DNA of 64,000 bases from Quercus robur (Eukaryota; Streptophyta; Magnoliopsida; Fagales; Fagaceae), in NCBI RefSeq assembly GCF_932294415.1, contig NC_065541.1, positions 50,384,290 through 50,448,289 on the forward strand, given 5' to 3'. The notes beneath the pieces are model-generated. The model made no database searches and had not been told where the DNA came from. It saw nothing but the letters and a program-made list of their open reading frames with translations. The position numbers were made by a program, and so were the translations under genes. Positions 42,773 to 53,525 of this stretch are shown one piece after another (positions within the stretch are counted from its first letter, which is position 1; every line of letters begins with the position of its first letter).

Positions 42773-43471
42773 TAAATAAACTTTGAATTGATTTGAACCT
42801 CTTTTGTTCGTAAACTGGAAATTTTGTTTATTGGATTTATAGAGATTGAATGATTTAGGGATACAAATGTTGGGTGCATTGCACCACATGGGTCCAGCCT
42901 ACACTTTGCCTTAACTCATTAAATGAGCTTGTTGGACAAGCTACTAAGAAGTCAGCTTAAAGGAGCTTCCTAAAGAAGCTTGCCAAAAGGAAGAATTGAA
43001 GTTATCTTTTTCTCTAATATTACGTACAAAAGTCAAAGCAAGTTGGCTTGCATTTATTGTGAATTGATGACAAGCGTGTGAAAGGAAGAAAAGAAGATAA
43101 AGATGAAGAAATAAAAATAAATGTCATTCAACCATTCGGTGCAGAGAGAGTCCCAAAGTGTGAGGATAGTGCAGTCTTGAAAAACTGCGTGAGTGAGAGC
43201 AAGCAAAAGAGGAGAAAAACACATACAACAAGAGAAAATTGTAAAAGATAAACAGTAAAGAAAAGAGCCATGAGTGAAAAGAAAAATAGAGTTTTTCTTT
43301 GCTCAAGTTATATATCTAAATGTTGTAATCTTTATTTAATATAGTGAAATTATTTAGAGTTTGTCCTGTAATTTTTCCCTTCAAAGAGAAATGATTTTTC
43401 ATATAAATTATTGTGTTCTTGTGTGGTTGTGCTTCCACTGTACTTGCCGAAACTTATTCCCACTTATATAG
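42773..43471. other. Upstream region of COMT-like copy B
   Basis: Presumed promoter side of copy B on the minus strand. AT-rich; no reliable TATA position or other site could be fixed. Bounded by copia element 2. Confidence 0.4.
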
Positions 43472-43642
43472 TGTTAGAAATACTGAATGATTGTATTGTA
43501 TTTCACACCATAATAGAACATACACAAGTGCCTTTATATAGGAGGCATATGTGTGTAGTACAAGCAAGAATGTAGTACAAGAATATGTGCTATACAAGTA
43601 ATCTAGTTAGGCCTAAAGCCCACAACACTATATATGTTAATA
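43472..43642 (-). repeat. Copia 2 LTR (3' LTR of the element)
   Basis: TGTTAGAAATACTGAATG through TATATGTTAATA. The last bases differ from the TTAACA of the other LTR. A polypurine-like GAAGGGGGTTA (minus strand) follows at about 43643. Confidence 0.88.
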
Positions 43643-43659
43643 ACCCCCTTCAAACTCAA

Positions 43660-46600
43660 GATGGATGTGAAACCAGCTTGAAGTTGTCAACCAAATCACA
43701 AAGGTGTCTCTTAGAATGTGACTTGGTGAAGATATCTACAAGTTGATCTTTAGAGAAGACTAAGATCAGCTTGAGAGCACCATGGACACGATGATAACAG
43801 ATAAATGACAATCGATCTCAATATGTTTAGTTCGTTCGTGGAAGACATCATTATGAGCAATATGAATGGTACTTTGGCTGTCACAATAAAGAGGAGTAGA
43901 AGAAGATATGGACACACTTAAGTCTTTGAGAAGCAATCATAGTCAAAGGAGCTCAAATGTGGTATCAGCAAGGGCATGATATTCTGCTTCAGTACTAGAA
44001 CAGGCCACATGAGTTTGTTTCTTACTTCACTAAGAAATCAGAGAAGAACCAAGAAGAAAGTAATAACCAATTGTGGACATGCGATCAATGGGGTCTCCAG
44101 CCCAATCAGCATCAGAAAATGCACGAAAAATAAGAGAAGACTGAGCAGAGTAGAAAAGACCATGGAAGAGAGTGCCTTTTAGGTATCGAAGAATGCACAA
44201 AACAGCAGCATAGTGAGTCGATCATGAAGCAAACAGATATTGGCTCACTTGGTGCACAGCATAGGAAATGTCTGGACGAGTGACAGTGAGATAAACTAGG
44301 CTACCAACCAAGCATCTGTAAAGAGAGGGATTAGACAATAGTTTCCCTCCTGAGGGAGTTAGATGCACATTAAGCTCAACTGGAGTGTCAACAGTCTTGA
44401 TATCAGTAAGTCCAGCTTAAGACAAGAGTTTAGAGGCATACTTGGCTTGAGTAATATAAAGTCTATTTATAGAATGAGTGATTTCAAGACCCAAGAAGTA
44501 GCTAAGATATCCAAGATCTTTCATCTCGAACTGCTGACCAAGAAAATCCCTTGAGTTCTTGAATGCCACTGAGGTCATCACCAGTTATGATTATATCATC
44601 CACATACAAGATAAGTAAAATAGTGTCTTTGTCAGTGCAACAAAGAAATAAGGCAGAATTATAATGACTGGCCATGTAACCCAAGCAAGAGATGGTAGAG
44701 CTGAATTTGACAAACCAAGCTTGTGGAGCTTGTTTAAGGCCATAAAGTGCACGTCAAATGTGACAAACCTTGTTTGATTCAACAGAAAGACCAGGAGGAG
44801 GTTGCATATAAACTTCTTCACTTAAATCCCTATTAAGGAATGCATTTTTGACATCCATCTGAAAAATGTCCCATTTACTGGTAGCAGCAACAACTAAGAG
44901 GGCACGAACAAATAAGATACAAGCAACCAGAGCAAAGATCTCTTCATAATCAATCTCATACTCTTGTGTAAAACCTTTTACAACAAGATAAGCTTTGTAG
45001 CGCTCAATGGACCCATCAGAGTGAGTCTTAATCTTGTAGATCCACTTACAACCAACCATAGATTTCCTGGGGGGGAGAGTCACCAAATCCCAAGTATGGT
45101 TTTTAGATAATACAACAAGTTCCTCTTTCATTACAATCTGCCATAAAGGGTCAGTAGAAGCCTCACAATAGGTGTGAGGCTCATGCAGGCAAGGGTAGTG
45201 TAACAATGATAGTTAAGTAAATGTGCAGGAATGGTCTTACCCGAGTTGTGTGATAAGGTGGAATGTCTTGTACAAGATCTTCAGGCGAAGCAGGAGCAGG
45301 GGATCCAAGCTCAGGGTTGGGTAACTCGTCTTCAACCAATTCATCTTCCACTTGTTCATTAAAGGGTGAACTAGAAAAGGGATCAAGGATATCTGGTGAT
45401 TGGACAGAGAAGTCTACATGAGAATCAGAAGCAACTACAAGAAGATCAGGAGTAGCTACAGAAGGAACATGTGCCTCATCTGGAAAAAGATCTAAGACAG
45501 AGGAGAAAGATAGGGAGGCATGGAAGTGAGAAAGCTCGACAAAGGAGCAACGTTCCCAAAAGACAACATTGCGGGAGATACAAAGACAATGAGAGACAGG
45601 ATCATAACACCAATACCCCTTTTAAGTTTCACCATAGCCAAGAAAATAACAAAACCTTGACCGAGACTTAAGTCTGTTATGCTCATAATGCTAAAGAAGA
45701 ACAAAACAAGCAGAACCGAAAGAACGAAGGTGGTGATAGTCTTAAGCTAACCCAAAAAGGCGCTCATATGGAGTTTTGATTTTGGATAATAGGACTTGGA
45801 ATGCGATTAATAGCATAAAGAGCAGCTTTGCCCTAAAAAGGAGTAGGAACTTTGGTAGAGAAAAGGAGAGCAAGAACAGTGTCAAGAATATGACGAAGTT
45901 TTCATTTGGCTCTACCATTTTGCTAAGAGGTACCTGGACAGGTTAGTTGATGAATAGTGTCATAGAAATGCAAAACAGCTTGGAAAGCATATTGAGTGTA
46001 TTCAAGAGCATTATCAAATCAAAAAATTTTGATGTGTTTGGAAAACTGAGTTTCAACCATTTTTGTAAAATTAGAATATACTTGCAATAATTCATGATTG
46101 ATGTTTCATATTAAAAATCCAACTATAGTGAGAGTAATCATCAACAAAGATAACAAAATATCGAGACCCACCAATACTAAAGATAGAAAAAGGCCTACAA
46201 ACATCAGAATGAATAAGGTCAAAGATATCAATGGATATTGATTCACTAGTATTGAAAGGCAAAGCTAGTTGTTTTCCTAACTGACATGAAACACAATCAA
46301 AATTTTCTATAGACACTGCACCTAGCAAACCTCTAGAAGCCAATTGTTGTACCCAAGAGGAAGATGCGTGACCAAGTCAAGCATGCCAAAGTGCAAGGGA
46401 AGGAATTGAAGAAACTGTAGTAGCTGCAGCAACAAAAACAGGAGCAACAAGTGGAAGACAAAGGTTGTCCACGGGAAACATACGCCTAACTCTAGGACCA
46501 GTCCCAAGCTCCTGTCCCGTCCTCAAATCCTGCACAATACACCCAAAATAATCAAATATAATGCGATAACCCAACTCAGCTAATTGTCCCATAGAAAACA

Positions 46601-47108
46601 AATTGTAAGAAAGGTCAGGAACATTAAAGACCCTAGGAACCGAGAGGTTAGAGGTCGAAACAGAACCTATATTATGACTAGACATTGTGGAACCATTTGC
46701 TATACGAATATTAAGAGGAGGTGGTGTAGGTTTGATTTCAGAAAATAAGGCTGAGTGAGGTGTCATGTGATTGCAACAAGCAGAATCCATAAGCCAAGAG
46801 GAAGGAGACATACCAGATAAAGTTGAGAGAGAAGAGGAATAAGATGCATTACCAACCATACGAATGACATTGGCGATGATGTTTTTAAGGTCATCTGTGG
46901 ACATGGTGAAAATGCGGCCTAAAAACTTAGACTGTGCAGAGACGGGAGCCATTGGTTGGACACTCTCAATGTTAGCAATAGTAGCAGCAGAAACTAAAAC
47001 AGCTGATTTGTTGCGATGATAGCAAGTCTCAATATTGTGGCCAAAACGTTTGCTGGATTGTCGGCGACGATTATTGCAACAAGAAGAAGACATATCTTTA
47101 TTCTTCAT
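43660..47108 (-). pseudogene. Copia 2 pol remnant with most of gag deleted
   Basis: A short frame begins at the ATG at 47108 and reads almost directly into a knuckle remnant (RFGHNIETC) and protease (WLMDSACCNHMT). Some 250 residues of gag present in copia 1 are therefore missing. Integrase pieces are at about 45500-46343 (YFVIFVDDYSHYSWIF; the acidic core is damaged by frameshifts). RT is at 44502-45206 ([34 protein letters not shown] intact). RNase H continues to about 43660 (FSDADWAGD, ACSSTEAEYHAL, HNDVFHERTKHIEIDCH). Multiple stops and frameshifts. Confidence 0.87.
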
Positions 47109-47190
47109 TTAGAAGAAAAATATGCAAAAATGGACTACAAAAATGAAATCTATGCAAAAAACTGGATAAGGAGCACCTAAACTGCAAAAA

Positions 47191-47245
47191 GTCAACTCTG
47201 CCAAAAAGTCAACGGTCAAACCTGGTCAAAGTCAACGGTCAACGG
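47191..47245 (-). promoter_or_regulatory. Copia 2 leader TTGAC array
   Basis: Six GTCAA words (TTGAC on the sense strand) lie in about 55 bases, with the same GTCAACGGTCAACGG phrase found in the copia 1 leader. W-box-like. Confidence 0.5.
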
Positions 47246-47850
47246 ATGACGTCAGCAAGCTAATTGGGCGATGACGTTAGTAGCAACCTGGAAGATGACG
47301 TCAGCTAGGGCTAATATGGCAAAGTGACGTCAACAACAATAGGGATGGCAGTGCGTGTAACGCGTGAGGCACATACACAACGTGTCAGAAATCTTCAACA
47401 ATACGTGAGAGCGTATGGACAGTCCGACGAGGCCGATTCTTTTCCGATGATGTAGATCGAAGAAAGACAATTTAGATAACAGCAGCAGTGAGATGATCAG
47501 AGCAATACTGAAGGCAGGTGAAATGTGTGGAACAAACTGCCGAATCTTTGACCGGTGCGTAGAGGGTCAAATGATGATGATTTCGGTGGCGTTGTGTAGA
47601 TCGGTTGAAAATCTACAAGGTGATATGTCTTATGTCCTAATTTGAGGTCCTATATGGAAGATCCGACGGAGGAAGTGATCTTGGTGGCGGTGATCGAGCT
47701 TCTAGCGGTGAAGATTCAACCTTGGGCACCTTTAACGGCAGTAGAGTAGTCAAAAGAGGGCACGGAAAAGGTTTACTGACCGAAGAAGTCGAGGCAACAG
47801 AAAATACCAACAAAGACAAGACTGCAAGACACAAGAAAGTTAGAGCAATG

Positions 47851-48033
47851 ACTCTGATACCATGTTAGAAATACTAAATGATTGTATTGTATTTCACACC
47901 ATAATAGAATATACACGAGTGCCTTTATATAGGAGGCATATGTGTGTAGTACAAACAAGAGTGTAGTACAAGAATGTGTGCTATACAAGTAATCTAGTTA
48001 GGCCTAAAACCCACAACACTATGTACGTTAACA
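47851..48033 (-). repeat. Copia 2 5' LTR and primer-binding site
   Basis: The LTR is 47863-48033. The primer-binding site TGGTATCAGAGT (minus strand, 47851-47862) directly adjoins it. Confidence 0.9.
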
Positions 48034-48045
48034 TATATAATTTTT

Positions 48046-48661
48046 CCCAACCACGAAAACTTTGTTCGATCCAGTCACTAGCAGTGTCTCTAGTAATCTT
48101 GCAATAGGTTCATCACTCCTCTCAAGATGTCACTAAGTTGAGTTTGTTTTTTGTCAAAGAGCCACTTGTTTCTTACATTCCAAATGGACCATGATACCAT
48201 AGCCCAAACCTCTAGTTCTTTGGTCGAGAGCATAGCCAATAATTCTCGCACCAGTAAATAAAAGTCCTCCGCCTCTGAGCTACGTTTTTGTAGTTTGCCT
48301 GCCACTAGTGCCCACACGTTCCTAGCCATAGGACAACTCCAAAGTGCATGGGCCACCGTTTCCTTATGTTGCTGGCATATTCCATAAGCTGGGTCCACTA
48401 GCACCTTTCTTTGACAGAGGTTTACGCGGGTAGGGAGTATATTAGAGCATGCCCTCTAAGCAAAGTTTCGAACCTTGGGAGGTATGTACAATTGCCATAT
48501 ACGGTTCCAGAATTTCCTATCACTCTGAGCTAATGAATGCTCCCCTTGTTCCTGTTGTTGCTGACGAACCGCGACTTGGTAAGTCATTCTAACCGAGAAA
48601 ATGCCTTTTTTGTTTTCCTTTCAGATTAGCTCATCCTTGGTGTGTCCCAACCACGAAAACT
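48046..48661 (-). mobile_element. LINE ORF2 fragment with 16-bp target duplication
   Basis: CCCAACCACGAAAACT flanks 48062-48645 perfectly on both sides. The 584-bp body encodes only the zf-RVT region of an L1-type ORF2 (FWNRIWQLYIPPKVRNFAWRA, then VAHALWSCPMARNVW and VSWSIWNVRNKWLF). Unlike the other LINEs it has no A tail at its 3' end (left side). A truncated transcript, or internal priming, may explain this. Confidence 0.8.
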
Positions 48662-49544
48662 AATGCTACCAATTTTTCTGTTTTTGTTTTTCATGATTCG
48701 CCGTGCCTATGGATCTATGGTGACAATTATTGTGCTATTGCTAATGTGACATTGGATAGCAAAATCGGAGGAATATTCTCTAATCACACTTGTTCACCAT
48801 CAGTATGTATATATATAATTTTTGACATATTGCAACATCATTGTTTTCAAATCACATTATTCCATTGCTCTTTTAATTGTATCCACTTTGTTTATAATTA
48901 TATAATACCTTGGAAATCTTCAAATAATGGGTTAAATAATGAAAGTAACAATATTTAAAATTCTAAATTTTATTTCACTGTTTAAAATTTATATAAATTA
49001 GAGAGTCTTGGTGTCCGCTTTGGTTGATAGTCTAAAATGCCCGTAATATGTACTACTTTATCTGAAAAATTAATGGCTCATTTTTTTTTTTTTTGGTCAC
49101 TACTACAATATTATTTTAATTTGCTACTTTCTTTAGTACTTATTAATATGACCACACGCAACTCCAAATCTATGAACTCTTCTATTAGTGAATTCTGTTA
49201 AATATGAATATACTGCTCATGATTTCAAATACCCACTTGAAGATTTGATATCTAGAAACATTGTTGTAATTAAACTGTAGAAACTCAATCTTGATCACTA
49301 GATTTTCAGAATTATGAACTTGGATCTTTGATTGATTCTTTGAAAGAACTCTATACAAACAAATTCTAGATGCAAAGGCACATCTCTCCAAAGTTTGTAA
49401 TCACGTCCTATAAGGTTTCTTATATACCTAGGCTTTAATAGCACAAAACCCTAGAAGTTTGGGTTGCAGGCTAGGCTTGAAAACTAAATTCTGCCACGAT
49501 TCTAGACATGTCGAAATTCTATCTAAATTGGTTGTAACACATTA
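48662..49544. other. Non-coding, A/T-rich
   Basis: No gene, repeat pair or RNA recognised. Short frames are low complexity. Confidence 0.5.
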
Positions 49545-50028
49545 AAACTCTTAGGGTAAATTCCATTAACCTCCCTTGAGGTTTGGACAAATACCACTCA
49601 GGTCCAAGATATTTTAAAATTAACCAATTAGGTCCCCAAAAGACAACTCAATCCCTAACACCCCTAACACCTTAAACCCCCTCCGTTACTATTTTTCTTT
49701 CCCTCATTCAGTCTTATCTCTTCTCTCTTGTTCCACACATTCTCTCTAAGATCTCTCTTCTCTCTCTTGCCTCATCTATTTCTCTCTTTCACCCCACATC
49801 GCTGCAGTTCATACCCACACCGATGCACAAAAGCCACACTACATAGTCACAGCCATATTGGACTCCACCTAGTTCAAAAACCCACATTTGTACCATGAAA
49901 ACACAAAACCAAGCAAACCCAATTAAACCCACAAACCAAAATAATAATAATAATAATAATAAATAAATAAATAAATAAATATAAAAATAAATCCAAACTT
50001 TCTCAAACCAAAGATTATCAAAACTCAC

Positions 50029-50335
50029 CTAGCATAGCCTTGGCCTTATTGGAAGCCTTGATCCCTTTAAACCCACCAAATTCAGCAGAATCTTCATCAA
50101 CCACAACTGGGTCCCACACCTTCCTCTTGTTGCAATGCTGTAGGGGCAAGAAAACTAACCCCACCCCATAATCCAAACCCTTATCATTAACATCAATTTC
50201 TTTCAAATCCTTAAAGCTGGACAAGGAAGACATAGAGGCCCTAGTGCCACAGACCTCACAACCAAATCTACTTCATTGTCTTTTGAAGAAGCACTACCCA
50301 AATCTGATGTGGTGGTTGGTTTGTCATGAGTTTTT
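50029..50335 (-). pseudogene. Captured gene fragment inside the MULE
   Basis: The minus-strand frame from 50233 reads MSSLSSFKDLKEIDVNDKG, then KRKVWDPVVVDEDSAEFGG and IKASNKAKAMLG, meeting a consensus donor (AG, then GTGAGTTTTG) at about 50029. A preceding frame (KPTTTSDLGSASSKDNEVD) lies just upstream in another phase. The composition is that of real coding sequence, unlike the low-complexity surroundings, but I do not recognise the parent gene. Confidence 0.55.
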
Positions 50336-50340
50336 TTTTT

Positions 50341-50475
50341 TTTTTTGGATTTGAGTTTTGTTGTAAGATTTGGGTTTTGTTGTGGGTTTGGCTGGGATTT
50401 TTTTGAATTTTTTGGATTTGAGTTTTGTTGTAAGATTTGGGTTTTTATTGTTGTGGGTTTGGCTGGGATTGGGTA
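50341..50475 (+). repeat. ~67-bp tandem duplication in the MULE
   Basis: The block GATTTGAGTTTTGTTGTAAG followed by GTGGGTTTGGCTGGG is present twice in a row. Confidence 0.8.
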
Positions 50476-50910
50476 TGGGTAAAATTGGAGCAGATTTAAG
50501 GTTAGAGACAAAGATAAGTGAAAAGTGGTCTGAAGGAAAGGAACGAGAGAGAAGAGACTAGAGAGAGAAGAGACCGAGTAAGAAAAATGAGTAACGGAAG
50601 GGGTTACGAAATTAGGGGTATTAGGGATTAAATAGTCTTTTAAGGACCTAATTGGTTAATTTTAAAATATCTTGGACCTGAGTGGTATTTGTTCAAACCT
50701 CAGGGGAGGTTAATGGAATTTACCCAAACTCTTATATTATAGTTTGTCAACCTAGTCCTATGGACTAACAATGGGAGAAATATAGGATAATCATCTAACC
50801 ATAAATGCTCCCAACACGAAGATACTGCCTTGGTGTTTGAAATCCTTGCATCCTAGTTGCATGCTATAGTGGTAGTTGAAAAAACTGATTCTCTCTAAAT
50901 ATCAAAATAA

Positions 50911-51529
50911 GAGCATTCGCATCAAGAAATTCTACTCTATCCTATTTTACCATCTCAAAAGACCACTTTATCAATTATACAATACCATTTTACAATATAT
51001 TCAGCATCCCAACTTTTATTTTTCTATTCTACTCATTAAAATAATATATCTACACAATAAAATAATACTAATCCAATCTCTCTCCCACCCTTCTTCTCCA
51101 TCAGTGTTTATCTCTTTCTCATTGTCTCTTTCTTTCAGCCACCCATCACCACCACCTCTGCCACAAGAATCCCCACACCACCACCATGAAAAATCCCATC
51201 AAATACAAACCGACCATCAAATACAAACCCATTAGACACAAACTCATCAGATTAACCCACCATCACAAATCACCCCAAACCCACCGATCCCATATCACCC
51301 GAAACCCACCATTCATGTTTCTGAGTAGATTATAAATAACTGTTGCCACCATCGGTGTGACAACATCGAGGCCCACCGACCCAAACCCACACCACTACCA
51401 TCGAGGCCACCCCACGTCGTTGCCATCGATCACCAAATCAAGCACCATTAGCGAAATCGATTCCGTTTTCAAAGATGCAGAACTAAAATACAACAAATCC
51501 AAATGAATTTCACAACAAAACCTTCAGAT

Positions 51530-51563
<34 letters not shown>

Positions 51564-52005
51564 TTCAAATTGAACCCTAGAAATGAAGCGAAAATCCAAA
51601 ACAAAACCGGATGGAAAAAATTCACAGGAAAAAATTTCAAATCATGGAAGAAGAGATCATATCGAAATCGCAGGAAATTCAGAAAACTTTTTTCAGAGGA
51701 AAATGAATCAAAAAGGAAGCAAGCATTCATGATTGTTCAAAGAAAGAGAGTGAAAAATGAGGCTTTTGCAATCTTACCTTCGTAGAGAGAGCGCTTCACA
51801 GAGGGATCGAGAAGGCAAATAAAATATAATAAAAATTGGATACAAGTTGCTACAGTGCCATTCTACTAGTAGAATGGCACTGTAGCAGTATTGGATAAAA
51901 TTATACCATTCCTCACTTTTACAATTCTAGATGTGATAGGTTTTTGAGGGACAAATGCTAAATAAAGGCGACATATGGCATTTAGCATTCCAGATGCGAA
52001 TGCTC
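50911..52005. mobile_element. GAGCATT-type non-autonomous DNA transposon
   Basis: The termini GAGCATTCGCATC (50911) and its complement GATGCGAATGCTC (ending 52005) are perfect inverted repeats. The interior is CT/CAC-rich then A-rich, with a run of A near 51531-51560 and a 40-bp perfect palindrome near the right end. No clear target duplication and no transposase. Fragments of the same family occur at 1257 and 14990. Confidence 0.7.
51848..51887. repeat. 40-bp perfect palindrome
   Basis: TGCTACAGTGCCATTCTACT is followed by its exact reverse complement, with no spacer. Part of the subterminal region of the DNA transposon. Confidence 0.95.
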
Positions 52006-52327
52006 TTAGAAATAATGGCCATCTCCATTTCCCTAGCGTACATCCAAAGGCACTATTAAAAGGTATGGGATATAGAAACAAACAACAAAGTAAGGGATAT
52101 TGTTTTTTTTTTTTTTTTCTATTGGGTGGGGGGGATATAGAATCTGCCACGCTCTCGCATGTCCCACCACTAATATCTGAAATTGTAGACCATGCATTAT
52201 TCATTACTGTGCCGAATGATGTTTTATAAATCAATCACCTCAAAAAAATTTTACTAAAAGAAATCACCTCATATTGGCTCATAATTTTAAGTTGAAAAGG
52301 TAAAGTTTTTTGGTATAAAGACAAATC
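52006..52327. other. Non-coding between two DNA elements
   Basis: Includes a run of T and a GGGTGGGGGGGAT tract near 52127. Nothing recognisable. Confidence 0.45.
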
Positions 52328-52643
52328 GTATGTTTGGTAACTTTTTTTTTTTTCTTCTAATTTTCTATTTTCAAAAACTATTTGGTATTTTCTAGATGAA
52401 AAAACTTGTTTGGTAACTCAAAAAAAAAAAAAAAAAAAAGGGTTTTCAAATCTCAAATTTCCGAAGGGAGTTGAGAAAAGCTAGTCTTTTTACTTATTTT
52501 CAATTTCCTTCGCAAATTGAATTTTGAGAAAAGTTTTTGTTTTCTATCCATTTTGGGTTGCCAAATATGTTTTATATCTCAAAAATGGAAAAAAAAAAAA
52601 TTGGAAACAAAAAATAAGAGGAAAAAACAGTTACCAAACATAC
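52328..52643. mobile_element. MITE with 14-bp inverted repeats
   Basis: GTATGTTTGGTAAC at 52328 and GTTACCAAACATAC at 52630 are perfect inverted repeats. The 316-bp body is T-rich on the left and A-rich on the right. The target duplication is unclear. Confidence 0.7.
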
Positions 52644-53525
52644 CCTAATGACATGATTTAGCTATGAAAATATGGAAAAACCAATTACACTTAACGAAGT
52701 CTAGGGCTTCGAATCGTGGCTAAAAAAAAAAAAAATCAAAAGCACAATAACAAAGTCCAAAATTTGTGGCTAAACCCAAACCCACCACTCTCTCACTCCC
52801 TGTTCCACTTCCCCTCGTCATCCATAAAATCCTCTTTGGTTCATGGCAGACTTCAGCATCAGTTACCAGTGATATATGAAGAAACGACCCAAGCCTAGAG
52901 TTAAATGAGATTTCATGTTCAGCTTTTGGTCTCATGTTTGAAAGATACAATGCCTATGTGTTTAGTGAGCTTGTCATAGTTTGGCAACAAATGCATGTAC
53001 CTAATGTTCTGGCATGGGATTGTTTAAACACATCTATTTGCTTTTTATTAGTAAATTTATAAATTACGTCAAACAATATAATTTTGGTTAAATAATTTAA
53101 GATCTAAATAAAAACAAAGTCTCATAATTTACGTCTTTGAGTAAGGAATGTAGCTGTCATGACAACTTTGGCACTGGTTGCTCCTTTAGATGGGTCAGTA
53201 GAAGTGCTAAAAGAGCTGCTCACTCACTAGCTGTTTGAGCTCTTCACAAATTGGCTTTGGGGTCTGATAATGTTAGTTTTGGTCCCACGATTTTTGTAGA
53301 TTGTATCACAGAAATATGTTTCCAGAAGTACAACATTGATTTTTCATGCCTTCAGCAGGTGCAAAATTTAGGCATTTCTAGATGCTAGGATTTCATTTTA
53401 CGACTGAACATGAACAACTAACAACTTGAACTTAGAAATTTTGGATCAAATTTTTCTGTTGTGAGCATCTTTATTTTAAGGTTCAGAGAAATGAAGGATG
53501 CATTCCTAAATATTACAAGCAAATC
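52644..53525. other. 3' flank of COMT-like copy C
   Basis: No gene recognised. The part nearest 53525 should contain the 3' UTR of copy C (minus strand). AATAAA-like words appear, but no site can be fixed with confidence. Confidence 0.4.

Larger units (their letters stand above)
43467..48038 (-). mobile_element. Copia element 2, internally deleted
   Basis: Two 171-bp LTRs (43472-43642 and 47863-48033) are flanked by TATAG and TATAT, a near-perfect 5-bp duplication. Minus-strand order is LTR, primer-binding site, leader, protease, integrase, RT, RNase H, polypurine tract, LTR. The total is about 4.56 kb; most of gag is missing. It is related to copia 1: same protease wording (ACCNHMT) and GTCAACGG-rich leader. 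More decayed than copia 1, with several frameshifts. Confidence 0.92.
49545..50734. mobile_element. Mutator-like element (Pack-MULE type)
   Basis: The body 49554-50725 (1172 bp) has near-identical terminal inverted repeats of at least 110 bp, starting GGGTAAATTCCATTAACCTC. It is flanked by the 9-bp duplication AAACTCTTA (49545-49553, 50726-50734). Long inverted repeats with 9-bp duplications define Mutator-like elements. There is no transposase. The interior on the minus strand looks like captured gene sequence. Confidence 0.92.

Noticed and set aside
49789..50028. 79-codon frame with Leu/Tyr-rich membrane-like segment
   Set aside because: Lies after a splice donor in the MULE interior; composition comes from ATA/TAAT repeats and is likely intronic.
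53160..53400. Possible RNase H-like remnant on the plus strand
   Set aside because: A few words (CTCCTTTAGATGGGTCA) recur near 59905 in inverse, but no RNase H motif could be read; the similarity may be chance.
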